Shown piece by piece: positions 56,315 to 64,000 of a stretch of 64,000 nt of DNA. Source of the stretch: Stieleria magnilauensis. Its GTDB lineage: Bacteria; Planctomycetota; Planctomycetia; Pirellulales; Pirellulaceae. The notes beneath the pieces are model-generated. The model did not search any database and had not been told where the DNA came from. It saw only the letters and a list, made by a program, of their open reading frames with translations. The position numbers were made by a program, and so were the translations under genes. The stretch lies in the NCBI GenBank assembly GCA_007753675.1, contig CP036432.1:2144394-2208393 (forward strand), written 5' to 3'. Numbering within the stretch: the first letter of the stretch is position 1; every line of letters begins with the position of its first letter.

Positions 56315-56932
56315 ATGAAACTTCGATTGACAAAACAATTTTACGGCGCCGTCGCGGTGCTGGCACTTGTCGCTTCGGCCGGTAATGCCATGGCGCAAGG
56401 CGAATCCTTTATCGTCTCCAGCCAGGTCGTCAGCGATACCGCGCTGCCGGCCTCGGGCGGCTACATCGGCGATCTGGCTTCGGCCACGATCAGCGACAGC
56501 GGCTGTGTGAATTGCCAAGGCGGCGTCTACACGAGCGGTGATAGTGGCGTCGTCGTCGGTGGTGGTGCTGGTGGTGGCGGTGTGCTGGGGAAACTCCGCG
56601 GCACCTACGGCGGTGGCGATTTCGCCGTCTGTGAAGACCGCAAGTACGACCACTCGGATCTGTTTTACAATTTCTACTCCGGTGGCAATTGCAACACGGC
56701 CAACGCCCAGATGTACGTCTCGCCGGTCCCCGTACCGGCATTCGTCGGGCACACGTTCAACACGTACCAGCCGCTGTACCCGCACGAATTTCTGTACAAG
56801 CACACCAACCGTTACCACAACTACTACGACAACGGACGTGGCATCAATCGCACGAAAGTGCATTATTCCTATCCGCCGGTCAAGCAAGCGATCAGCAATC
56901 TGTACTGGAACAAGTTGCGTTTGCCGCGCTGA
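56315..56932 (+). CDS. Secreted Gly/Tyr/Asn-rich protein
   Basis: A 205-residue exported protein of unknown function. ATG at 56315 follows GGAGGAA by 7 bp and begins a clear signal peptide (LTKQFYGAVAVLALVASAGNAMAQG); the frame is open to 55889 but that part is not credible. The mature chain has four cysteines (CVNC, CED, NCNT), a poly-Gly stretch (VVVGGGAGGGGVLGKL) and an aromatic end (HEFLYKHTNRYHNYYDNGRG; YPPVKQAISNLYWNK). This resembles surface or cell-envelope proteins; no family is recognised. The next gene is a similar small exported protein. Confidence 0.8.
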   Translation: MKLRLTKQFYGAVAVLALVASAGNAMAQGESFIVSSQVVSDTALPASGGYIGDLASATISDSGCVNCQGGVYTSGDSGVVVGGGAGGGGVLGKLRGTYGGGDFAVCEDRKYDHSDLFYNFYSGGNCNTANAQMYVSPVPVPAFVGHTFNTYQPLYPHEFLYKHTNRYHNYYDNGRGINRTKVHYSYPPVKQAISNLYWNKLRLPR

Positions 56933-56988
56933 ATTTAACGCCGGTTCTGAACCGGCACGTTTCACTTCCACCCACCGAGATCAAACTC

Positions 56989-57351
56989 ATGCGTACGCTG
57001 TTCGTACTCGTCGCGTGCCTGGCGACCCTTCCGATTGCCTCGCAATCCGACGCGACCGCCGCGGGGCCGGGGCTGTTTCAAAAGAGCCCCCCGGTCAGCC
57101 ATCCGTGGCATGGCGGCTACTATCACCAAAGCTGGGGCCAACCCTTGGCGGTTGTCGTTCCGCCGACAGCCAACATGCGTCAAACGTACTCGTGGGGTGT
57201 GGGGCAGAACTTGATGTACCCGATCAATTCCCAATACGGGCGTAACGCACCGGGCATCGGCGCCGGCCCGCGGGGGGCGTTCCGACCAACGCCGGCATGG
57301 CCCAGTCACACCGACCAGTTCGGTTACTACTACATCCGAGCGCCCTGGTAG
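56989..57351 (+). CDS. Small secreted aromatic-rich protein
   Basis: A 120-residue exported protein, ATG at 56989, with a signal peptide (LFVLVACLATLPIASQSDATA). The mature part is rich in Tyr, Trp, Pro and Gly (HPWHGGYYHQSWGQPLAV; GRNAPGIGAGPRGAFRP; FGYYYIRAPW). It lies 56 bp after the preceding secreted protein and is probably cotranscribed. Function unknown. The stop codon TAG (57349-57351) lies at the left edge of palindromic element B. Confidence 0.7.
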   Translation: MRTLFVLVACLATLPIASQSDATAAGPGLFQKSPPVSHPWHGGYYHQSWGQPLAVVVPPTANMRQTYSWGVGQNLMYPINSQYGRNAPGIGAGPRGAFRPTPAWPSHTDQFGYYYIRAPW

Positions 57352-57472
57352 GGGCATCGCCGCGCGGGTAGTGGACGAGGCGACGAGTCCTCTGTAGTCG
57401 GCATCTTGGCAGAGGACTCGTCGCCTCGTCCACGACCGCCTACCCGAAAACCAAGGTGCGGCGTCATACTAG
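57348..57472. repeat. Palindromic CTAG-ended element, copy B (inverted orientation)
   Basis: About 125 bp, from the TAG stop of the preceding gene to CTAG at 57469-57472. Relative to copies A and D the long arm is on the right (ACCGCCTACCCGAAAACCAA then GGTGCGGCG), so it is the reverse orientation. The left end is shorter and diverged. The forward and inverted GTGGACGAGGCGACGAGTCC cores are present. Confidence 0.85.
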
Positions 57473-57559
57473 ATTTGCATCCCGCCGCGTTTGCGTTCAC
57501 ACTGAAGTGTCCGCCGCGGTCCGCGGCGATGCTCTTTTCTTTTGCCGCGCAGTGAACCG

Positions 57560-58453
57560 ATGGCTGATCCCGACACAACGACCGCTTCCTCGGCCGGGGA
57601 TCAAACGCCATCAAGGCAGTCCATGGTCGACTCCGGCAACCCCGATCTCAGCCCGCTCGACGGAGGCCGATGGCGGCCGGTCAGCCCCGGCGAGTTGCTG
57701 CGAAAAAACGTGACGGATCCGAACGAGCAATTGGATGACGATCAGCGGGAACAACGCCGCACCGTTCAACTGGAACGGCGCCAGGAATTGGAGCACAAGT
57801 TAAAAGCCAACCCGACCGATTTGGATGGCTTCTTGGAACTGGCCGGTATCTATCGCAGCGAACATCGGCCGCTGGAAGCCAAACGGTTGCTGCAACAGGC
57901 CACGCAGATCTTTCCCGACGACGAACGCGTCTTGTTTCAGTTGGAAGAGGCGATCCTTGCCCGCTCCTTGCAACAATACCGCGAAGTCAGTGATCTCGCC
58001 TCGCGGTTGAAAACGCCCGAAGCGGATCGAGAGTTGGAGCGAAGTCGTGGCGATTGGGCGATGCGACGGATCGAAGTGTGTCGCGCCCGATTGGCGCGCG
58101 ACCCGTCTCAGATCCAGTTGCGATTGGCGATGGCCGATGCGAAATTCGACGCCGAACTGTTTGAAGAGTCCTTTGCCGACGCGGGGCACCTGTTGGAGCT
58201 GGACGAGTTTTCGCCGCAAGCGCATTTCCTGCGTGCCCGCTGCCTGCTCGCGCTCGGAAAAGACTTGCCGGCCATGAAGGAGCTGCGCGCCGTGGCGCTG
58301 CGACGGTCCGTCGTCGCGCCGGAATCCCTGCGTCACGCCAGCTTGAAACTGCTCTGCGAGCTGGCCGACAAGTTGTCATTGCATGCGACCGGGCAACAAT
58401 ACCAAGCGCACCTGAAGCGTCTTCAAGCAACCTCCTCGCCGTCGAAGTCCTGA
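57560..58453 (+). CDS. TPR-like helical repeat protein
   Basis: A 297-residue protein without a signal peptide. ATG at 57560 is preferred to TTG at 57542. After a polar N-terminus (1-60) it has tandem helical hairpins in the TPR manner (LDGFLELAGIYRSEHRPLEA; AKFDAELFEESFADAGHLLE; QAHFLRARCLLALGKDLPA). A central coiled-coil (REVSDLASRLKTPEADREL) is present. TPRs bind proteins. It lies 10 bp upstream of a WXG100-like gene, so a chaperone or docking role is possible. Confidence 0.8.
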   Translation: MADPDTTTASSAGDQTPSRQSMVDSGNPDLSPLDGGRWRPVSPGELLRKNVTDPNEQLDDDQREQRRTVQLERRQELEHKLKANPTDLDGFLELAGIYRSEHRPLEAKRLLQQATQIFPDDERVLFQLEEAILARSLQQYREVSDLASRLKTPEADRELERSRGDWAMRRIEVCRARLARDPSQIQLRLAMADAKFDAELFEESFADAGHLLELDEFSPQAHFLRARCLLALGKDLPAMKELRAVALRRSVVAPESLRHASLKLLCELADKLSLHATGQQYQAHLKRLQATSSPSKS

Positions 58454-58463
58454 GAGCCCGACC

Positions 58464-58733
58464 ATGAATCAAGCCGTCGTTGATCCCGAACAGTTACGAC
58501 AATTCGCTTCCCATCTGCATCGCTTCACCGAGGAGTTGAAAGAGCGATCGACGGCTTTGGGCACGCAGATGAATCAGCTCGAGCAAACGTGGCGTGATGA
58601 ACAGCAACGCAAATTTGCGGGCGAGTTCAGCGAGCAACTGCGTCAGCTGTCACGATTGGTCAAGACCACTGAGCAGCACATTCCGTATCTGCTGCGCAAA
58701 GCGGAACAAATCGACGCCTACCTGGGCAGGTAG
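58464..58733 (+). CDS. WXG100-like (ESX-type) small helical protein
   Basis: An 89-residue all-helical protein of the size of ESAT-6/WXG100 proteins. It forms two helices joined at LEQTWRDEQQRKFAGEF, where the W-X-D turn replaces W-X-G. The flanks are coiled coil (LHRFTEELKERSTALGTQMN; EQLRQLSRLVKTTEQHIP). WXG100 proteins are usually substrates or partners of type VII-like secretion; no EssC/FtsK-type ATPase is in this window. The TAG stop (58731-58733) coincides with the left end of palindromic element C. Confidence 0.75.
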   Translation: MNQAVVDPEQLRQFASHLHRFTEELKERSTALGTQMNQLEQTWRDEQQRKFAGEFSEQLRQLSRLVKTTEQHIPYLLRKAEQIDAYLGR

Positions 58734-59190
58734 TATTCCGTGTCACCTCGCATTGCGGGTAGGCGGTAGTGGACGAGGCGACGAGTCCTCTGCCAAAACG
58801 CCTTGCGTTTCGGGTAGGCGGTAGTGGACGAGGCGACGAGTCCTCCGCCAAAACGCCTTGCGTTTCCGGTAGGCGGTAGCGGACGAGGCGACGAGTCCTC
58901 CGCCAAAACGCCTTGCGTTTCGAGTAGGCGGTAGCGGACGAGGCGACGAGTCCTCTGCCAAAACGCCTTGCGTTTCCGGTAGGCGGTAGTGGACGAGGCG
59001 ACGAGTCCTCCGCCAAAACGCCTTGCGTTTCCGGTAGGCGGTAGCGGACGAGGCGACGAGTCCTCTGCCAACACGCCCACTGCAGAGGACTCGTCGCCTC
59101 GTCCACTACAGAGGCCCCGTCGCCTCGTCCACTACAGAGGACTCGTCGCCTCGTCCACTACGCGAACATTGAGCTGACGTAGAATTCGAG
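58730..59190. repeat. Palindromic element copy C, expanded into a tandem array
   Basis: The left end resembles copy D (GTAGTATTCCGTGTCACC) and the right end resembles the other right ends. Between them the GTAG(T/C)GGACGAGGCGACGAG core is repeated six times at an exact 55-bp period (58766, 58821, 58876, 58931, 58986, 59041), followed by three inverted cores about 26 bp apart (59084-59161). The other copies have one forward and one inverted core. Long frames on both strands here are by-products of the repeat. Confidence 0.92.
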
Positions 59191-59482
59191 TGCTCTGGCG
59201 GTATGGGGGCAAACCCTCAAAACGTGCGGCCGTTGCCCTCGGCGAACGGTTTGTTGGGTTTAGATGGGCAGTCCTCTTTGTCGATAACGGGTTTTTCCCC
59301 GTTTTCCCTCGCGATCCCAAACATTTATTGCGGCTGTAGCACAGTGTTATCGCGTTCACCCTGATGAGCATCCATTCTGCGCGAAAGTGTTTTTCGCATG
59401 TCGTCTCATCTGCAGGGTGGTGTCACTGAAGTCGATTGGGTGTCCTGCGAGTAGCTTGCAGGGCAAGAGGGTTTCCTTTTCC

Positions 59483-59998
59483 ATGCAATCACCACGTTTC
59501 AAATTGATGATCTGCGTCGGCGCGACAGCGCTGAACTTGCTGCTCGTCGCTTTGGGATACTACTTGTTCGGCCCGGTTGCCGCCTTCGGGTTTGGGGCGA
59601 CGTTCGGGATCGCCATTTTCGAAGCGGTGATCTGGTATTTTCGACGCGGAAAAACAAGGACCAACGAACGCCGGATCATGACCGCGGTGATTGTCATCGC
59701 GACACTGACCGGGATCGTGATCGGAGTGGATTCGTATCGAAACGGTCTTCACGAAACGCGCGCCCGCGTCCGCGAGGCGAATCGTTTGCGGTCTCAAGTG
59801 AAATCCAAGTCGCAATACGAACTGGTCACGATCTCCTATCACGCGCCGCCGCTGCAGACCGATGAGCGGTTGTCGGTTCACGGCTATGTGACCAATCCCG
59901 AAGACTTGGATTCGTTGCAAGAGATGGTTTACCGCAACCGAAAATGGAAGGTGGAGTGGGACGTGGGGCTGATGTCCAAGAGCCCGTCCAGGCGATAA
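59483..59998 (+). CDS. Membrane protein of unknown function
   Basis: A 171-residue inner-membrane protein, ATG at 59483. Three membrane segments are likely (LMICVGATALNLLLVALGYY; GPVAAFGFGATFGIAIFEAV; MTAVIVIATLTGIVIGV) and then a soluble C-terminal part (VREANRLRSQVKSKSQYELV; LSVHGYVTNPEDLDSLQEMV). A stretch RRGKTRTNERR lies between segments. The 292 bp before it (59191-59482) show no gene. No family was recognised. Confidence 0.7.
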   Translation: MQSPRFKLMICVGATALNLLLVALGYYLFGPVAAFGFGATFGIAIFEAVIWYFRRGKTRTNERRIMTAVIVIATLTGIVIGVDSYRNGLHETRARVREANRLRSQVKSKSQYELVTISYHAPPLQTDERLSVHGYVTNPEDLDSLQEMVYRNRKWKVEWDVGLMSKSPSRR

Positions 59999-60057
59999 GC
60001 CACGAGCGGGGAATAAGAGTCGCATTGTCGTGGATCGCCCGCTGCCACCTGCTTCAC

Positions 60058-61029
60058 TCAATCCACAAATTCGAGTGTGTAGCAGTCTTCGACACGGACC
60101 TTGTTTGGGTCGACCAGATCGAGCGCGGTGAGCTGTTCGAACAGTTCGCTCCATCGCTGAGCGGTCATCGTGCCGACCATTTCGACACCCGCCGCGTCCG
60201 GCATCGCCAGGTCGCGCATCACCTTGGCTCCGAACTCGAGTGCTTCAGGCGTCATGCCTTCTTCGTTGACGGTCAAGATCGCTGCGTTGCCTTGGCTGCC
60301 GTCGGTCAGATAGTCGCGCCAGCCCTGTCGCGTGACTGCGACGAAACGCCGAACCAGATCGGGTTGCTCGCGGATCAGTTTTCCTGTCGTCACCAGAACG
60401 CTCGAGTAGGGATTGAACCCGAGATCGCTAACCATCAAGGTGTTGACCGGCACCCCCTGCTGTTCGGCGAGCAGGGGTTCGGCACAGCTGTAACCTTGGA
60501 TCACGATATTGGGATCGCCGACCAGCGACGCGATGCTGCCGTGGTAGGGCACTTCCTTGACCCCGTCCAAGATCCCTTTGGAACGCATGAATTCGACAAA
60601 CGCGCGTCCGGCCTGGCGTTGCAGTGTTTTGCCCTTCAGGTCGGCAAACGATTCCACGCCGCTGTCCTTGCGGGCCAGGATGCAACGCGGGTGGTTTTGC
60701 ATCGCGGCCATCACCGCCACGACGTCGATTCCTTGTTGGCGATAGATGATCACGTCGTCCGCATTGGCGATCGCGAATTGAGCACGCTCCAAGGCCAGTT
60801 CGGGACCGATCGGTGTGGCCCGTCCCCCCGGCTGGACCGTCACGTCAAACCCCTCGGCCTGATAAGATCCGTCAGCCAGAGCTTGGAATAATCCCCCGTG
60901 TTCGGTTTCGGGATACCAGTTCAATTGGACCTGAATGGGCGTGCCGCCGTCGGGTGACGGCGCGGGCGTCGAATTGCATCCGGCCAGGATGACAAGAACG
61001 GCAAGGTAGGGAAGTTGCAGAAGCTTCAT
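60058..61029 (-). CDS. NMT1/SsuA-type substrate-binding lipoprotein
   Basis: A 323-residue lipoprotein, ATG at 61029 (the frame is open to 61095). The signal ends in a lipobox (AVLVILAGC). The body has the periplasmic-binding fold of the NMT1/THI5 family (VQLNWYPETEHGGLFQALAD; QGIDVVAVMAAMQNHPRC; FADLKGKTLQRQAG). Members bind thiamine precursors, nitrate, sulfonates or similar. No permease or ATPase gene is near, so it may use a transporter encoded elsewhere. The substrate is undetermined. Confidence 0.88.
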   Translation of the reverse strand: MKLLQLPYLAVLVILAGCNSTPAPSPDGGTPIQVQLNWYPETEHGGLFQALADGSYQAEGFDVTVQPGGRATPIGPELALERAQFAIANADDVIIYRQQGIDVVAVMAAMQNHPRCILARKDSGVESFADLKGKTLQRQAGRAFVEFMRSKGILDGVKEVPYHGSIASLVGDPNIVIQGYSCAEPLLAEQQGVPVNTLMVSDLGFNPYSSVLVTTGKLIREQPDLVRRFVAVTRQGWRDYLTDGSQGNAAILTVNEEGMTPEALEFGAKVMRDLAMPDAAGVEMVGTMTAQRWSELFEQLTALDLVDPNKVRVEDCYTLEFVD

Positions 61030-61349
61030 CGGATTTGGCTCGGGCGGCCCGTTGGAGTGGCGTTTGCAGAATGATTGCAATGTATCAATCCGCAAGGCAG
61101 CTGCGAATCCACTGGTTCAGCCTGCCGCGGTCGGCGAAGAGCACTGCGGCGAACGTTTCGCCGGGCAGCTGGCGTGAAACCTCTCTTTACGTTTGGCCGC
61201 CGCTGCCGTTACCTTGTCATGAAACACGCGCCGGAAATGCGTCTGAGCTGTTTAGCGTTCTGTTTTGGTGGTCTTATTTGGAGCTCAGCTCATCGGGTTT
61301 GGCCGTGAAACGGATTTGAAGTCCAATCGTTTGTTCAGGGAAGAATGTC
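61030..61349. other. 320-bp divergent intergenic region, no gene seen
   Basis: It separates the leftward binding-protein gene from the rightward low-complexity protein. A frame at 61035-61319 lacks a credible start or protein-like composition. Promoters for both directions should be here; none could be assigned. Confidence 0.5.
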
Positions 61350-63308
61350 ATGGGCGAAACCATTCGTTATTTGATGGTCGCCGTTGCCGCACTGATCTCG
61401 ATCCTCCAGATCGCGCCTGCCCGGCTTGTGGCGCAGGGGCCGAGCGGCGGATTTGAAATTCCGTCGTCGCTTTCTGGCGGTTTCGGATCGCCCGCGGAGT
61501 CGTCGCGTGGCGCCGGCGGATCGGCTTCGATGAGCTTGCCGAATTTTACCGGCGGAGTCGACACACAACGTGTGGGGCCTCGAGCCGGTGGCCCGACGAC
61601 CGATCCGACAACCTCCCGCGATCGTGCCTGGCTTTCCGAGACGACGTCCGGGGTCAAGCGACCGACGACCGAGCCGGTGGGTTCCACCGCGTTTGGCGGC
61701 CAGTCGTCTCCGACGTTGCCCAACGACCTCCGCAGCAACCCAAACCGAAACACGATTGCAACGGTCGGTGCCACCCAGGATCCGCAAAGTCGCGAAGCTC
61801 AATTGATGGCGAACGCGCGAGAGTCGACGGGATCGACAAGCAGCGCCGGCAGCGGGGCATCGCGAGGCTTTGGCAGTCTACCGTCCGGCGTTCGGTTGCC
61901 AGACCAAGGCAACACGGCGGGATCCAACGCCACGTTCGGCAGCGAGTTCGCACGGAATCCGGCCACGGCGTCGCCGAGTCCGACAAACCGCCCCGTCTAC
62001 GGCCCACCGACCGCTCAAGAAGCCAACTACGATCTGTCGGTCTTCAATGCCAACAACCGAACCAATTCAAACGCCGCGTCTCCCCAGACCGCCAATTCCC
62101 AAAATTTCGGTACGCAAAATTTTGGACAAAACTCGACCAGGACGACGGCGCAGCAAGACCTCTTGTATCCGGGAAGCCTGTCCGGTGGAGCTGCATCGCG
62201 GCAAACCGCGACCGGTGGTTCGGCATTGGGATTCCCTGCGGCCGATCCCCGCTCGATGACCTCGACCGGGGCGACCAGCGGGAACGCGGCGACCAGCACG
62301 ACGCCTCCCAGTGTGCCTTCCAGTTGGACCTACGAACAGATTGCTCAGCTAGGGCAATTGTTTGGGGTCCAACCGACTGATCCGCGGATGGGCGACAAGG
62401 CCTTCGTGAACGACCTCTATGCCAGCTATCGAGAGTATTTGGCGAAACAGCAAGCGGCTCAGGCGAGTGCCGAAACGACAGCCAACGCAGCCGCACCGGG
62501 GCGCTGGTCGGCCGGAGGCATCGGGGTGGGTGGACAGGCGGGATGGAACCTGCCAGGCGTTCAACCACCGGCCGGAACGTCTCAACCGGGCGGATTGGCG
62601 GGGATGGATCCGCGTCTGGCCAGTCTTGATGGCCTCACCACCACGACGGGTGGCGGCACTTGGGGTTCAGAAGACAATTCTACGCGCAGGACCGACGTGG
62701 ATCCGCGTTTGTCCCAGAAAGACATCGATGGATTGCCGCCAGGGGCGTGGTCCTATGACAAGTACGGCAATCCGATCGACAAGGAACGTTATGTCTTGGA
62801 TCGATTTGGCGAGCGTGTGGATGAGGAAACTCAGTGGGAGCTGACGATCGGTCGAAAGCGTCGCATGGAAGAAGAGCGTCTGGCTAAACTGGAAGCCGAG
62901 CGCGTCCGCTCGGCGCTGCCGGCTGATTCATCGCTGGGCCAGCCCAGTGCCAGCGACCGTTTGCTCGGCGGCAATGGAGTCACGGCGGCGGGGTCGTTGC
63001 GACCGCCTGTCGGTGGCGTCAGCGCGGCGGATCGGCCCAACCTTGCCGGCACCGGAGCTGCGGGTGGCGTCGGTCAGCGAGACCCGGGCCAACGAGATCC
63101 CAGCCAGAGCAACCGCCCGCCGTCGGCCGACCAGGCAGGGATCGCGGGTGCGATCGGCAGATCGAACCCCTACGTCAACGTCTTCTTGTTATGCTCGCTC
63201 GTTGCCAACGCGTTCCTGTTCATCTCGTTGCATCGCTTGTGGTACCACCACCGCGATCTGATCGCGTCGAGCCGCATGGCTGCCAGCGGGATGTCTAGCA
63301 ACGACTAG
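61350..63308 (+). CDS. Large low-complexity protein with signal and C-terminal membrane anchor
   Basis: A 652-residue protein of unknown function. It starts with a signal peptide (YLMVAVAALISILQIAPARLVA), then a very long Ser/Thr/Gly/Asn/Gln/Pro-rich region (about 30-480), a charged part (YGNPIDKERYVLDRFGERVD; GRKRRMEEERLAKLEAERV) and a C-terminal membrane helix (NVFLLCSLVANAFLFISL) with a short basic end. This gives a surface- or periplasm-exposed chain fixed to the membrane at its C-terminus. Its stop TAG (63306-63308) lies within the CTAG at the left end of palindromic element D. Confidence 0.8.
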   Translation: MGETIRYLMVAVAALISILQIAPARLVAQGPSGGFEIPSSLSGGFGSPAESSRGAGGSASMSLPNFTGGVDTQRVGPRAGGPTTDPTTSRDRAWLSETTSGVKRPTTEPVGSTAFGGQSSPTLPNDLRSNPNRNTIATVGATQDPQSREAQLMANARESTGSTSSAGSGASRGFGSLPSGVRLPDQGNTAGSNATFGSEFARNPATASPSPTNRPVYGPPTAQEANYDLSVFNANNRTNSNAASPQTANSQNFGTQNFGQNSTRTTAQQDLLYPGSLSGGAASRQTATGGSALGFPAADPRSMTSTGATSGNAATSTTPPSVPSSWTYEQIAQLGQLFGVQPTDPRMGDKAFVNDLYASYREYLAKQQAAQASAETTANAAAPGRWSAGGIGVGGQAGWNLPGVQPPAGTSQPGGLAGMDPRLASLDGLTTTTGGGTWGSEDNSTRRTDVDPRLSQKDIDGLPPGAWSYDKYGNPIDKERYVLDRFGERVDEETQWELTIGRKRRMEEERLAKLEAERVRSALPADSSLGQPSASDRLLGGNGVTAAGSLRPPVGGVSAADRPNLAGTGAAGGVGQRDPGQRDPSQSNRPPSADQAGIAGAIGRSNPYVNVFLLCSLVANAFLFISLHRLWYHHRDLIASSRMAASGMSSND

Positions 63309-63437
63309 TATTCCGTGTCACCTTGCGTTTCGGGTGGGCGGTAGTGGACGAGGCGACGAGTCCTTGCCAATATGCCGACTGCAGAGGACTCGTCGCCTCG
63401 TCCACTACCCGAAAATTTAGCTGAGACGGAGCACTAG
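63305..63437. repeat. Palindromic CTAG-ended element, copy D (133 bp)
   Basis: Bounded by CTAG at 63305-63308 and at 63434-63437; exactly the same length (133 bp) as copy A. The left end (TATTCCGTGTCACC) and the right end read on the other strand (TGCTCCGTCTCAGC) form an imperfect terminal inverted repeat. The inner core is one forward and one inverted GGACGAGGCGACGAGTCC around GCCAATATGCCGACTGCAG. Confidence 0.88.
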
Positions 63438-63471
63438 GCGAATTTCATCTCGACACGCTCAAGACCATCTG

Positions 63472-63990
63472 ATGACGATTGATCTAAAAAGTTTCATCCG
63501 CGACATCCCCAATTTTCCCAAGCCGGGAATCATCTATCGCGATATCGCCCCGTTGCTGCTCGATCCCCAGGCCTTCAAGGCTGCCACCGAAGCCATGGCG
63601 GCACCGTTCGACGGAGAAACGGTCGACGTGGTTGCCGCCGCCGAAGCGCGGGGATTCATCTTTGCCGCGCCGTTGGCGCTGCACTTGAACGCCGGGTTCG
63701 TGCCGATTCGAAAACCCGGCAAGCTGCCCTTTGAAACGCATTCCCATTCGTATGACCTGGAGTACGGCAGTGACGAGTTGCACGTCCACATCGACGGCGT
63801 GCTTCCCGGCCAGCGGGTGATCATCGTCGACGACCTGCTCGCGACCGGCGGCACGATGCAGGCCTGTTGCAAACTGCTGGAACTCTGCCAGGCCGAGATC
63901 TTGGGGTGTTCGTTCCTGATTCACTTGGCCGGGCTAAAGGGCGAAACCAAGCTGCAGCCCTACCGCGTCGAATCGGCCATCGTCTATTAA
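63472..63990 (+). CDS. apt: Adenine phosphoribosyltransferase
   Basis: A 172-residue purine-salvage enzyme making AMP from adenine and PRPP. ATG at 63472. Motifs: IPNFPKPGIIYRDIAPLLL, EARGFIFAAPLALHLNAG, RKPGKLPFETHSHSYDLEYG and the PRPP loop VIIVDDLLATGGTMQA. Length and order fit the family. It is 34 bp downstream of element D and probably has its own promoter. Confidence 0.96.
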   Translation: MTIDLKSFIRDIPNFPKPGIIYRDIAPLLLDPQAFKAATEAMAAPFDGETVDVVAAAEARGFIFAAPLALHLNAGFVPIRKPGKLPFETHSHSYDLEYGSDELHVHIDGVLPGQRVIIVDDLLATGGTMQACCKLLELCQAEILGCSFLIHLAGLKGETKLQPYRVESAIVY

Positions 63991-64000
63991 GTTTCGCGTC

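Noticed and set aside
58660..59106. Leftward frames of 148 and 120 codons full of repeated Arg/Pro-rich units (MDEATSP...).
   Set aside because: They translate the 55-bp palindromic array; the same peptide pattern appears at every copy of the element (also near 9409 and 57433).
61035..61319. 94-codon frame upstream of the low-complexity protein gene.
   Set aside because: No credible start or fold, Trp/Cys/Ser-rich shadow composition.

Overview
The window reads as chromosomal DNA of a planctomycete, most likely a Pirellulaceae (Rhodopirellula-like) bacterium; the genus cannot be fixed from sequence alone. The signs are a DUF1592-type cytochrome c protein paired with a DUF1552 protein, a sulfatase next to secreted hydrolases, several Tat-exported Gfo/Idh/MocA proteins, PQQ-type beta-propellers, a redoxin / copper-monooxygenase-like fusion, high GC content, frequent GTG and TTG starts, few Shine-Dalgarno sites, and many palindromic intergenic repeats. 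No rRNA, tRNA, CRISPR array, transposase or prophage gene was seen.

Layout. 1-9.2 kb: a cut-off secreted esterase, the DUF1592/DUF1552 pair, a 79-bp tandem array, and a leftward operon of a redoxin/cytochrome/PHM-like fusion and an RND permease. 9.3-18 kb: aldo/keto reductase, MocA-type oxidoreductase, Uma2 nuclease, DUF2007-like protein, a sulfatase coupled to a hydroxyacid dehydrogenase, and a two-domain esterase. 18.3-22.8 kb: adenylate kinase, a PQQ propeller, an SGNH-like protein, and ParA with a small partner. 23.2-30 kb: a very enlarged Tex-like RNA-binding protein coupled to a small conserved protein, a VOC protein, an ankyrin lipoprotein and two small unknowns. 30-37.8 kb: an ABC-2 exporter followed by a type-I-secretion-like set (ABC exporter, HlyD adaptor, TolC-like channel) in which every ATPase motif of the ABC protein is lost. 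37.8-41.9 kb: MocA, a formylglycine-enzyme-fold protein without the catalytic cysteines, and a PQQ propeller. 42-51.3 kb: a rightward housekeeping run (YbaB, RecR, RpoN, a short UvrC, an acyl-CoA-synthetase-like enzyme, a zinc-ribbon coiled coil, CoaE, Rho, RibH). 51.5-55.9 kb: a leftward type II topoisomerase pair. 56.3-64 kb: two small secreted proteins, a TPR protein with a WXG100-like partner, a membrane protein, an NMT1-type lipoprotein, a large low-complexity membrane-anchored protein, and Apt.

The observations most worth following are (i) the type-I-secretion-like operon with a pseudo-ATPase exporter; (ii) a family of about 133-bp palindromic elements with imperfect terminal inverted repeats and CTAG ends, all four copies of which touch the TAG stop codon of a gene, one copy having expanded into a 55-bp tandem array; (iii) a good -24/-12 (sigma-54) promoter match just upstream of rpoN; (iv) a C-rich, G-poor leader in front of rho; and (v) the Tex protein with in-frame 18-bp and 15-bp expansions and an RGG tail.
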